Positions 32,583 to 39,247 of a DNA stretch of 39,247 nucleotides are shown here, piece by piece (the stretch's first letter is position 1; each line of letters opens with the position of its first letter). The position numbers and the translations under genes are program-made. Below the pieces are notes generated by a model. It saw only the letters and a program-made list of their open reading frames with translations, was not told where the DNA came from and made no database searches. The DNA comes from an uncultured beta proteobacterium (GTDB lineage Bacteria; Pseudomonadota; Gammaproteobacteria; Burkholderiales; Burkholderiaceae_C): the NCBI GenBank assembly GCA_903845345.1, contig CAIMXF010000287.1, positions 1-39,247 on the forward strand, read 5' to 3'.

Positions 32583-33367
32583 CGACGATGCGCGCGAACC
32601 GCCTCGGCGGGCTGGCTTGCCTGGCCGCGATCCTCGTGGCCGTCGCCGCCAGCTTTCGCTACCTCGGCGCCGACTTCCATGGCGTGGTCGAAGAGGAAGG
32701 GCGCCGCGCGATGGCGCGTTTCGTCCTGGAGTTCTTTCCGCCAGACGTGTCGCCGCAGTTCCTGCGCAAGATCGGCTTCGCGTCCCTGCAGACGCTCGCG
32801 GTCTCGCTGCTGGGCACGGCCATCCCGATGATCATCGGCGGACTGCTCGCGCTGCCCGCCGCCGGCCGCCTCGGCTGGCCGGCGAAATGGCTCGCGCGCT
32901 CGCTGCTCAACGCGCTGCGCAGCATGCCCGAACTCGTCTGGGCCGCGTTGATGGTGCTGGCCGCCGGCATCGGCCCGTTCGCGGGCACGCTGGCCCTGAC
33001 GCTGCACACCACCGGCGTGCTCGGGCGCCTGTTCGCCGAAAGCCTGGAGAACGCATCGCCGGTTGCGGAAACCTCGCTGCGCGACCTCGGCGCCGGGCCC
33101 GTCGCGCGCTTCGTGTACGGCACCTTGCCGCTGATCGCGCCGCAATGCCTGGGCTACGTGCTGTACCGCTGGGAGATGAACATCCGGATGTCGACGATCC
33201 TCGGCTTCGTCGGCGGCGGCGGGCTGGGGCAACTGCTGTACTTCCACCTGTCGCTGCTGCAGATGGCGCAGTCGTCGACGGTGTTGGTCGCGATGATCGT
33301 CCTGGTGCTGCTCGACGACGCCCTGAGCGGCTGGGCGCGCCGGGCGCTGAGCGCCCAGGCGCATTGA
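32579..33367 (+). CDS. PhnE-like ABC transporter permease, second of two
   Basis: A 262-residue permease homologous to its neighbour: RSMPELVWAALMVLAAGIGPFAG and ILGFVGGGGLGQLLYFHL match the first permease. About six helices. The start is taken as GTG at 32579 in a GTGA overlap with the previous stop; ATG at 32588 is an equally possible start, giving MRANRLGGLACL. Seven bases after its stop the mnmH gene begins, tying the transporter to tRNA selenation. Confidence 0.9.
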   Translation: MTTMRANRLGGLACLAAILVAVAASFRYLGADFHGVVEEEGRRAMARFVLEFFPPDVSPQFLRKIGFASLQTLAVSLLGTAIPMIIGGLLALPAAGRLGWPAKWLARSLLNALRSMPELVWAALMVLAAGIGPFAGTLALTLHTTGVLGRLFAESLENASPVAETSLRDLGAGPVARFVYGTLPLIAPQCLGYVLYRWEMNIRMSTILGFVGGGGLGQLLYFHLSLLQMAQSSTVLVAMIVLVLLDDALSGWARRALSAQAH

Positions 33368-33374
33368 CCGCACA

Positions 33375-34463
33375 ATGGCCACCATGAGTTCCCCTCACGA
33401 GATTCCGCCCGTCGACACCGCGTCGCTGGCCCCGCTGCCGTTCGACCGGTACGCGCTGATCATCGACGCGCGCTCGCCGCACGAGTTCGCCGAGGATCAC
33501 GTGCCCGGCGCGGTCAACCTGCCGGTGGTCGACGATGCCGAGTTCGCCGAGGTCGGCATCCAGTACAAGACCGATCCGCACGCCGCCTACCTGATCGGCG
33601 CGCAGCACTCGTTCCGCAATCTCGCCAGGCACACGGCCGATCTCATCTCGCGCTACAAGCCGGACGACCGCTTCCTCGTCTACTGTTTCCGCGGCGGCAA
33701 GCGCAGCGCGCTGTGGGCCGCCAACCTGCGCCTGATCGGCTTCACGGTCGACGTGGTGCCCGGCGGCTGGAAGCGCTACCGCGGCTGGGTGCGCGAGTCG
33801 CTCGCCACGCTGCCGCAGCGCCTGCACTATCGCGTCGTCTGCGGTCCCACCAACTGCGGCAAGACGCGCCTGCTGCACGAGCTCGCGCGCCAGGGCGAGC
33901 AGGTGCTCGATCTCGAGGGCCTGGCCGTCCACAAGGGCTCGCTGCTGGGCGACGTGCCCGGCCAGCCGCAGCCCACGCAGAAGACCTTCGACAGCCGCGT
34001 GCTGGACGTGCTGCGACGCTTCGACCGGGCGCGGCCGGTGTGGGTCGAGGCCGAGAGCAGGAAGGTCGGCCGGCTGCTGGTGCCCGAGGAACTCACCGCC
34101 GCGATGCGCCGTGCGCCGACGCTTCACGTCAGCGCCACCATGCCCGAACGCGTGCGCCTGTGCCGCGAGGACTACGCGCACTTCGCCGCCGATCCGCGCG
34201 CCATGGTCGCGAAGCTGCAGTCGCTCAAGCCGCTGGTCGGCGGCGAGGAGCTCGCGCTGTGGCGCAAGCTCGCCGACGAAGGCCGCGTCGACGAGTTGTT
34301 CGAGCGCCTGATGACGCAGCACTACGATCCGGCCTACCTGCGTTCCACCACGCGCGAGTTCGGGCCGGGCGAAGCCGCCGACCGGCTCGCGCTGGAATCG
34401 CTGCGGCACGACGCGCTCGCCGCGACCGCCCGTCAACTCATCGCCTCGCGCGCCCGGGAGTAA
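33375..34463 (+). CDS. mnmH: tRNA 2-selenouridine synthase
   Basis: A 362-residue protein (also called SelU or YbbB) that replaces sulfur by selenium in 5-substituted 2-thiouridine at the wobble position of tRNAs for Lys, Glu and Gln, using selenophosphate. The N-terminal rhodanese domain (about 10-140) has the catalytic Cys104 in VYCFRGGKRSALWA. A P-loop domain follows with GPTNCGKT (157-164). The C-terminus is helical. Length is typical. The start could be 33375 or the ATG at 33384. It directly follows the second permease (7 bases) and precedes a DUF1145 gene (3 bases), so it is probably expressed from the transporter promoter. Confidence 0.95.
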   Translation: MATMSSPHEIPPVDTASLAPLPFDRYALIIDARSPHEFAEDHVPGAVNLPVVDDAEFAEVGIQYKTDPHAAYLIGAQHSFRNLARHTADLISRYKPDDRFLVYCFRGGKRSALWAANLRLIGFTVDVVPGGWKRYRGWVRESLATLPQRLHYRVVCGPTNCGKTRLLHELARQGEQVLDLEGLAVHKGSLLGDVPGQPQPTQKTFDSRVLDVLRRFDRARPVWVEAESRKVGRLLVPEELTAAMRRAPTLHVSATMPERVRLCREDYAHFAADPRAMVAKLQSLKPLVGGEELALWRKLADEGRVDELFERLMTQHYDPAYLRSTTREFGPGEAADRLALESLRHDALAATARQLIASRARE

Positions 34464-34466
34464 TCG

Positions 34467-34724
34467 ATGTTCCTCGTCATGAAGTTCGCCTGCCTCGTCG
34501 TCTATGCGCTGGGCATCGCCGGCGTGGTCGGCCTGGTCCACGGACCGCTGGCCAGCGCCGGCGAGATCCTGTCCATCGTGCTGCTGGGCGTGCACGCGCT
34601 GGAGCTGCTGTTCGCGTTCAGGTTCCTGCATCGCCACAAGGGCTCGATGGGCGCGAGCGTGCTGCTCGCGCTGCTGTTCGGCCTGCTGCACTGGGCGCCG
34701 CTCGCGCGCCAGCCCAAGGCCTGA
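34467..34724 (+). CDS. Small membrane protein, DUF1145-like
   Basis: An 85-residue protein with three hydrophobic segments (about 5-24, 32-53 and 60-77), a central short His/Lys-rich loop RFLHRHKGS and a Pro-Lys end. Size, topology and the HALELLFAFRF motif resemble the DUF1145 family of inner-membrane proteins, whose function is unknown. It begins 3 bases after mnmH and ends 4 bases before the racemase gene, so it is translationally close-packed in this operon. Confidence 0.75.
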   Translation: MFLVMKFACLVVYALGIAGVVGLVHGPLASAGEILSIVLLGVHALELLFAFRFLHRHKGSMGASVLLALLFGLLHWAPLARQPKA

Positions 34725-34728
34725 GGCG

Positions 34729-35859
34729 ATGGGCGCGCTCTCGGGCTTGCGCGTCGTCGAGATCGCCGGTCTCGGCCCGGCGCCGTTCTGCGGCATGCTG
34801 CTGGCCGACATGGGCGCCGACGTCGTGCTCGTCGAACGCGCCGGCGGCAGGGGCGGCGATACGCTGTCCTTGGGCAGGAACGCGATCGTCAATCGCGGCA
34901 AGCGCTCGGTCGCGCTCGACCTGAAGGATCCGGCGGCCGTCGACGCGGTGCTGCGGCTCGTCGACGGCGCCGACGCGTTGATCGAGGGCATGCGTCCGGG
35001 CGTGATGGAGCGCCTGGGCCTCGGCCCCGACGCGTGCCTCGCGCGCAACCCGCGGCTGGTCTACGGCCGCATGACCGGCTGGGGCCAGGACGGCCCGCTC
35101 GCGCAGGCCGCGGGGCACGACATCAACTACATCGCGCTGTCGGGCGCGCTGTGGTTCTCCGGCACGCCCGGCGAGCCGCCGATGGCGCCGCCGACGCTGG
35201 TGGGCGACCTCGGCGGCGGCGCGCTGTATCTCGCGATGGGCGTGCTGGCGGCCTTGCTGTCGGCGCGGCAGACGGGCGTCGGCCAGGTGATCGACGCGGC
35301 CATCGTCGACGGCAGCGCCAACCTGATGAACCTGCTGCTGTCGGCGCACGCCGCCGGCCAGCAGCCGTTCGAGCGCGGCCGCGGGCTGCTCGACGGCCCG
35401 CACTGGTACGGCAGCTACGCCTGCGCCGACGGGCTGTTCGTGAGCGTGGGCGCGCTGGAGCCGCAGTTCAACGCGCTGCTGTTCGAGACGCTGGGCCTGG
35501 CCGACGACCCCGACTTCCGCAACGCCTACGACGCCCGCCGCTGGCCGCGCCTGCGCACGCGCCTGGCCGCGCTGTTGGCGACGCAGCCGCGCGCGCACTG
35601 GGTCGCGCTGCTCGAAGGCAGCGACGCCTGCTTCGCGCCCGTCCTTGCGCCGGACGAGGCGATGGCGCATCCGCACCTGGCCGCGCGCGGCGTGTATGCG
35701 CGGCACGACGGCGTGCTGCAGGCCGCGCCGGCGCCGCGCTTCTCGGCGACGCCATCCGCCACGCCGGGCGGCGTGCCGGCGCGCGGCGAGCATGGCGCGC
35801 AGATCCTGCACGAGGCGGGACTCGACGCCGACGCGATCTCCCGCTTGACGGGAAGCTGA
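34729..35859 (+). CDS. Alpha-methylacyl-CoA racemase (CaiB/BaiF family)
   Basis: A 376-residue family III CoA-transferase-fold enzyme of the racemase branch. His130 in GHDINYIALSG and Asp160 in VGDLGGGALYLAMG match the catalytic His126/Asp156 pair of mycobacterial MCR, including the 30-residue spacing. Other signatures are PFCGMLLADMGADVVLVER and GRMTGWGQDGPL. It interconverts R and S 2-methylacyl-CoA, needed for beta-oxidation of branched or sterol side chains. Start ATG at 34729 lies 4 bases after the DUF1145 stop. Its position at the end of a selenium operon is odd. Functionally it fits better with the branched acyl-CoA cluster at 5.6-17.4 kb. Confidence 0.92.
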   Translation: MGALSGLRVVEIAGLGPAPFCGMLLADMGADVVLVERAGGRGGDTLSLGRNAIVNRGKRSVALDLKDPAAVDAVLRLVDGADALIEGMRPGVMERLGLGPDACLARNPRLVYGRMTGWGQDGPLAQAAGHDINYIALSGALWFSGTPGEPPMAPPTLVGDLGGGALYLAMGVLAALLSARQTGVGQVIDAAIVDGSANLMNLLLSAHAAGQQPFERGRGLLDGPHWYGSYACADGLFVSVGALEPQFNALLFETLGLADDPDFRNAYDARRWPRLRTRLAALLATQPRAHWVALLEGSDACFAPVLAPDEAMAHPHLAARGVYARHDGVLQAAPAPRFSATPSATPGGVPARGEHGAQILHEAGLDADAISRLTGS

Positions 35860-35938
35860 AGCCGCGGCGGCGCGCGGGCTGCCAATTCGGTCGCGAAGTC
35901 CGCCCTCCGGGTGCGGTGTTCCGTGTTTCAATTCCGGC

Positions 35939-37891
35939 ATGACCGTGCCGCAGCAGGTGGAGAGCGACGACTACGCGCAAGGCATGCGCGGGCGGCGTCT
36001 CGTGCAGATCGCGCGGCTCGTGATGGCCGCGGAGGCGGCCACGGCCGTGCTCTACGTATCGCATGGCGACTGGCCGGTGGTCGGCGCGCTGGCGGCGGGC
36101 GCGCTGCTGGCGGCCGCATGCCTGGTGCTGTCGCGCCGCGGCCACGCGAATTTCGGCGGCGCGATCCTGCTGGGCTCGTTGACGCTGCTGTCGTCGACGC
36201 TGATGTGGATCTCGGAGGGCCTGCACGACGTCGCGCTGATGGCCTACCCGGTCATCCTGATCATGGCCGGCCTGCTCGGCGCCAAGCGCTATTTCTTCAT
36301 CCTGCTGGCCTGCATGCTGGGCTTCGTGGCATGGCTGTCGCTGGCCACGTACGCGTGGCACACGCGTGTCGACGGCATGCCGAGCGGCGGCGGCTCGATC
36401 TGGCGCGACACCACCGTGATCCTGCTGGTGAGCGCCGCGGCCGTGTGGATCGTGATCGACGACATGCAGACCGCGCTGGCGCGCCTGCGCGAGCAGATCG
36501 GCAAGTTCAACGAGTCGCAGGCGCACCTGGCCTATCTCGCCAAGCACGACGTGCTGACCGGGCTGCCCAATCGCGCGCTGGGCCACGACCGCATCGAGCA
36601 GGCGCTGCGCCAGGCCGCGCGGCGCAAGGACGTGCTGGCGCTGCTGTTCGTCGACCTCGACAACTTCAAGTCGGTCAACGACATGCTGGGCCACAGCACG
36701 GGCGACGAATTCCTCAAGGAGGTCGCGCTGCGGCTCACGCAGGCGGTGCGCAAGTCGGACGTGGTGTCGCGCCATGGCGGCGACGAGTTCCTGATCGGGC
36801 TCGTCGACATCGCCTCCGCGGACGACGCCTCCAACGTGGCGACCGCCATCCTCGCAAGCCTGGCGCAGCCGTTCTTCGTCAAGGACACCGAGCTCTCGTG
36901 CACCGGCTCGATCGGCATCGCGCTCTATCCGCAGGATGGCGCCGACTACGACACGCTGCTGCGCCAGTCCGACATCGCGATGTATTCGGCCAAGGAGTCG
37001 GGCCGCAACGCGTGGCGCTTCTTCGACGTCGCGATGCAGGCCCACCTGCAGCAAGGCCTGCTGCTGGTCGCCGGCCTGCGCGGCGCGCTCGCGCGGCACG
37101 AGTTCGAGCTGCACTACCAGCCGGTGATCGACCTCGTCAGCGGCCGGCTGCTGGGCGCCGAGGCGCTGGTCCGCTGGCGCCGGCCCGACTGCGGGCTCGT
37201 GATGCCGGGCATGTTCATCGACGCGGCCGAGCGCTCGGGCCTGATCGTCGACATCGGCGCGTGGGTGCTGGAGGAGGCCTGCCGGCAACTGGTCGAATGG
37301 CAGCAGTCGGGCTGTGGCGAGTTCACGATGGCGGTCAACCTGTCGGTGGTGCAGTTTCGCCGCGGCAACGTCGACGAGGTGGTGCAGGGCGTGCTCGAGC
37401 GCACCGGGCTGCGCGCCGGCTGCCTCGAGCTCGAGCTCACCGAATCGACCCTGGTCGACGACGCCGACACCTTCATCCTGGCGCTGCAGCGGCTGAAGGC
37501 GCTGGGCGTGCGGCTGTCGATCGACGACTTCGGCACCGGTTACTCCAACCTGTCGTACCTGCAGCGCTTCTCGGTCGACAAGCTCAAGGTCGACCGCTCG
37601 TTCATCGTGCGGCTGGACAACTCGCCGCAGGATCGCGCGATCGTCGACGCCATCGTGCAGATCGCGCGCAGCCTCGACCTGGTCGTCACGGCCGAAGGCA
37701 TCGAGGACGCGTCGGTGGTGCAGGCGCTCATCGAGATGGGCTGCGCGCAAGGGCAGGGCTACCTGTTCGGCAAGCCGCAGCCGGCCGCCGAGTTCGAGCG
37801 CCTGCTGCAATTGCCGGACAGCCCGCACGCGCGACGCCGGCGCGAGCAGGACGGCGCCTTCCTGCCGACGGGCGCGGGCTCGCTGAACTGA
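35939..37891 (+). CDS. Membrane GGDEF-EAL c-di-GMP turnover protein
   Basis: A 650-residue protein with an N-terminal membrane region of about five to six helices (20-175), then a short helix, a GGDEF domain (about 195-365) and an EAL domain (about 375-630). GGDEF is intact at 280-284, with RxxD inhibitory site 271-274. The EAL domain keeps EAL (408-410), NLS, LELTES, DDFGTGYS, DKLKVDRSF and QGYLFGKP, so both synthase and phosphodiesterase residues are present. Net activity is not predictable. The start ATG at 35939 is 79 bases after the racemase stop. The membrane region may be a MASE-like sensor, but I could not assign it to a named type. Confidence 0.94.
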   Translation: MTVPQQVESDDYAQGMRGRRLVQIARLVMAAEAATAVLYVSHGDWPVVGALAAGALLAAACLVLSRRGHANFGGAILLGSLTLLSSTLMWISEGLHDVALMAYPVILIMAGLLGAKRYFFILLACMLGFVAWLSLATYAWHTRVDGMPSGGGSIWRDTTVILLVSAAAVWIVIDDMQTALARLREQIGKFNESQAHLAYLAKHDVLTGLPNRALGHDRIEQALRQAARRKDVLALLFVDLDNFKSVNDMLGHSTGDEFLKEVALRLTQAVRKSDVVSRHGGDEFLIGLVDIASADDASNVATAILASLAQPFFVKDTELSCTGSIGIALYPQDGADYDTLLRQSDIAMYSAKESGRNAWRFFDVAMQAHLQQGLLLVAGLRGALARHEFELHYQPVIDLVSGRLLGAEALVRWRRPDCGLVMPGMFIDAAERSGLIVDIGAWVLEEACRQLVEWQQSGCGEFTMAVNLSVVQFRRGNVDEVVQGVLERTGLRAGCLELELTESTLVDDADTFILALQRLKALGVRLSIDDFGTGYSNLSYLQRFSVDKLKVDRSFIVRLDNSPQDRAIVDAIVQIARSLDLVVTAEGIEDASVVQALIEMGCAQGQGYLFGKPQPAAEFERLLQLPDSPHARRRREQDGAFLPTGAGSLN

Positions 37892-37992
37892 CGGGGCGGA
37901 CGTGGCGGTCAACCGGCCCGCCGGCCTGTCCGTTGGCTGGGTGGGACTGCGGCCTGCCGACCCGGCGTCCCGACCCTAGGCACAATGCGACG

Positions 37993-38502
37993 ATGCAACT
38001 GGCTTCCCGACCCTTCCGCCGTTTCTCGGCCTCCGCCGCGCGCCTCGCCCTGGCGCTGTCCGGCCTCGCGATCGCCGGCTCCGCCGCGGCCACCGACGCC
38101 GAGGACGAGGCGTTCTACCAGCGCGCGTCCAACTGCGCCGCCGCGATGCAGTTCGACCAGTTCGCGCTCGTCGCGCGCGCGCGCTCCGGCGACACCACCG
38201 TGCGCCCCGCGCTGTTCGAGCTGACCAAGCTGGGCTTCGCCTACGTCGGCGAGGCCTACCTGAAAGGCCTGCGCGACCCGCGCGGCAGCGACATGCTCAA
38301 GGCCGCCACCGCCGCCCAGAAGGACTGGCCCGCCGCGCGCCACGCGGCGCTGGTTGCCGAATGCCGCGTCGAGGCGCAGAAGGTCTACGACAACTCCGGC
38401 ATGTGGCGCATGCTGGTCGACAACAAGGCCAACAAGCGGGTCGACCGCTTCCTGTCGATGCCGCCGCTGCCGGCGGCGTCGGCGGCGAGCGCGGGCAAGT
38501 AG
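37993..38502 (+). CDS. Secreted hypothetical protein
   Basis: A 169-residue protein with an N-terminal signal peptide (MQLASRPFRRFSASAARLALALSGLAIAGSAAA, cleavage near 33). The mature part is helical and contains two cysteines (C45 in RASNCAAAMQF and one in LVAECRVEAQ), possibly a disulfide. A short Ala/Ser-rich tail ends the protein. No domain recognised. The start at 37993 is preceded by an out-of-frame ATG at 37985. It follows the GGDEF-EAL gene after 101 bases; a functional link is not evident. Confidence 0.78.
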   Translation: MQLASRPFRRFSASAARLALALSGLAIAGSAAATDAEDEAFYQRASNCAAAMQFDQFALVARARSGDTTVRPALFELTKLGFAYVGEAYLKGLRDPRGSDMLKAATAAQKDWPAARHAALVAECRVEAQKVYDNSGMWRMLVDNKANKRVDRFLSMPPLPAASAASAGK

Positions 38503-38687
38503 CTGTGTCGTACGGCGTGGCGAGCCGGGTGCGGCTGGCGAGCCAGTGCGCCGATTGCGGTGGCGAACTCGTCCGGCGTCCGGGTCGCGCCGCACCGAGC
38601 GATGGTCGCTGAACGGCCACTAGGAGTCGGCCGCGGACGGCAGGTATCTGGTCAGCTATCGTCGGGTCGTTAGCCACAAGGAACACC

Positions 38688-38897
38688 ATGCGCTACTCTA
38701 TTCGTCAGCCATTCATGTACATCCAGACCAACAGCTTTGGCCCGAACACTCAGCGCATCGTGATCCCGGTCGACAACATCGCAGTGCGCGACGAAGGCGC
38801 GTTCATCTACCTCGATCACCCCGCCGGCGCGGTCGCCTTGACGCCTGATCTATTCAAGAAATACCTCGGTGAAGACACCATAGTCAGGCTCGTCTGA
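38688..38897 (+). CDS. Small hypothetical protein
   Basis: A 69-residue protein starting MRYSIRQPFMYIQTNSF, with AAGGAA just before the ATG. It looks like a small beta-rich soluble domain: alternating hydrophobics in RIVIPVDNIAVRDEGAFIYLDHPAG and a terminal helix. No family recognised. Base composition is clearly lower in G+C than upstream (32 of 60 bases in 38701-38760), and codon use is less biased, suggesting a different origin from the flanking genes. Confidence 0.65.
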   Translation: MRYSIRQPFMYIQTNSFGPNTQRIVIPVDNIAVRDEGAFIYLDHPAGAVALTPDLFKKYLGEDTIVRLV

Positions 38898-38936
38898 CCG
38901 CTATCCTCGGCGCATGTGTTTCATGGAGAGGTCACC

Positions 38937-39131
38937 ATGAGTTGGTTTGCATTAGCCTATGTCGTTCCTGTCGGCCTGTTGGCGTGGATCGCCTTCGACG
39001 TAAGTGCCGGGGTACGACATCTGCGCGATATCCACACGGCTCTTCAAGCCCTGCAAGTAGAAGCGAGCGCAACTGAGTGGCATGCGCTCGAAGCAGTGCG
39101 AGCGCTTGAACAACTCAGAAAAATTAGCTAG
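38937..39131 (+). CDS. Small membrane-anchored hypothetical protein
   Basis: A 64-residue protein. The start at 38937 is favoured because GGAGAGGT lies six bases upstream; an ATG at 38916 in the same frame has no such site. It has one N-terminal membrane helix (MSWFALAYVVPVGLLAWIAF), then a helical, probably coiled-coil segment (HLRDIHTALQALQVEA...EAVRALEQLRKIS). No family recognised. It lies 39 bases after the preceding small gene and shares its lower G+C, so the two may form a unit. Confidence 0.6.
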   Translation: MSWFALAYVVPVGLLAWIAFDVSAGVRHLRDIHTALQALQVEASATEWHALEAVRALEQLRKIS

Positions 39132-39247
39132 TCAAGGCGATCCCGATCTGCCGGGCCAGCGCCTCTGCGACATGTCTCCCAGAGCAGACCATTGAGCGAC
39201 TGCTATTTGCCGTCGAATTCAGCTCAGCCAAGGTCGCAGATGGGTCG
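39125..39247 (-). CDS. Possible C-terminal end of a convergent gene
   Basis: On the minus strand a frame is open from the right edge of the window to the TAA at 39125-39127, about 40 codons ending VAEALARQIGIALTS. It overlaps the end of the small membrane-protein gene by seven bases. Other minus frames here have stops. This is too short to prove coding, and the product is not recognised. Confidence 0.25.

Noticed and set aside
30039-33367. Phosphonate uptake operon (phnDCE)
   Set aside because: No C-P lyase or phosphonate hydrolase gene nearby; flanking selD and mnmH favour a selenium oxyanion.
1-39247. CRISPR arrays, tRNA or rRNA genes, insertion sequences, phage genes
   Set aside because: No regularly spaced repeats, tRNA-like cloverleaf, transposase or phage structural frame was noticed on reading; a dedicated search could still find a small one.

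Overview
The window is a GC-rich bacterial chromosome segment, roughly 70% G+C by eye. Genes are densely packed with many 4-base start/stop overlaps. The gene content suggests a betaproteobacterium of the Burkholderiales type: a MerR-controlled acyl-CoA catabolic cluster, a selD / selenate-type ABC / mnmH cluster, a NodT-EmrA-EmrB efflux set and several c-di-GMP proteins. That placement is my inference from gene order and was not tested. I saw no rRNA, tRNA, CRISPR array, insertion sequence or prophage gene.

Layout. (1) 1-5629: mixed housekeeping and accessory genes. These are a truncated secreted protein, a Tat-exported amidase, an anchored hypothetical protein, a TPR-sulfotransferase and a GNAT acetyltransferase. 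(2) 5649-17422: two divergent operons facing a 218-bp control region. The leftward operon is SCP2, MerR regulator, thiolase and a FadB/FadJ-type multifunctional enzyme. The rightward operon is a PECR-like SDR, acyl-CoA carboxylase beta, acyl-CoA dehydrogenase, enoyl-CoA hydratase, biotin-carrying carboxylase alpha and a BKACE (DUF849) enzyme. Order and content resemble the liu (leucine/isovalerate) and atu (acyclic terpene) pathways, but HMG-CoA lyase is absent and a BKACE sits at the end. (3) 17521-21221: a small secreted protein, a stretch of about 600 bp with no convincing gene, a small membrane protein, and a PilZ protein downstream of a type-B ABC exporter. (4) 21313-26536: marR and a tripartite efflux system (outer-membrane lipoprotein, EmrA, EmrB), closed by a clear terminator. 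(5) 26646-28666: a periplasmic-sensor diguanylate cyclase with a reading-frame break. (6) 28872-35859: a selenium region. selD is divergent from a PhnD/PhnC/PhnE/PhnE-like ABC transporter followed by mnmH (selU), a DUF1145 protein and an alpha-methylacyl-CoA racemase. (7) 35939-39247: a GGDEF-EAL protein and small hypothetical genes. The last ~560 bases are visibly AT-richer.

How the genes may work together. The catabolic block looks built for a beta-methyl-branched acyl-CoA: dehydrogenation, carboxylation, hydration, then cleavage and beta-oxidation. A MerR-family repressor or activator probably acts at the dyad in the divergent promoter. In the selenium block, the transporter probably supplies a selenium oxyanion, SelD makes selenophosphate, and MnmH installs selenium in tRNA. 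No single previously undescribed system is proven here. The strongest candidate is the lyase-less, BKACE-containing acyl-CoA carboxylase cluster.
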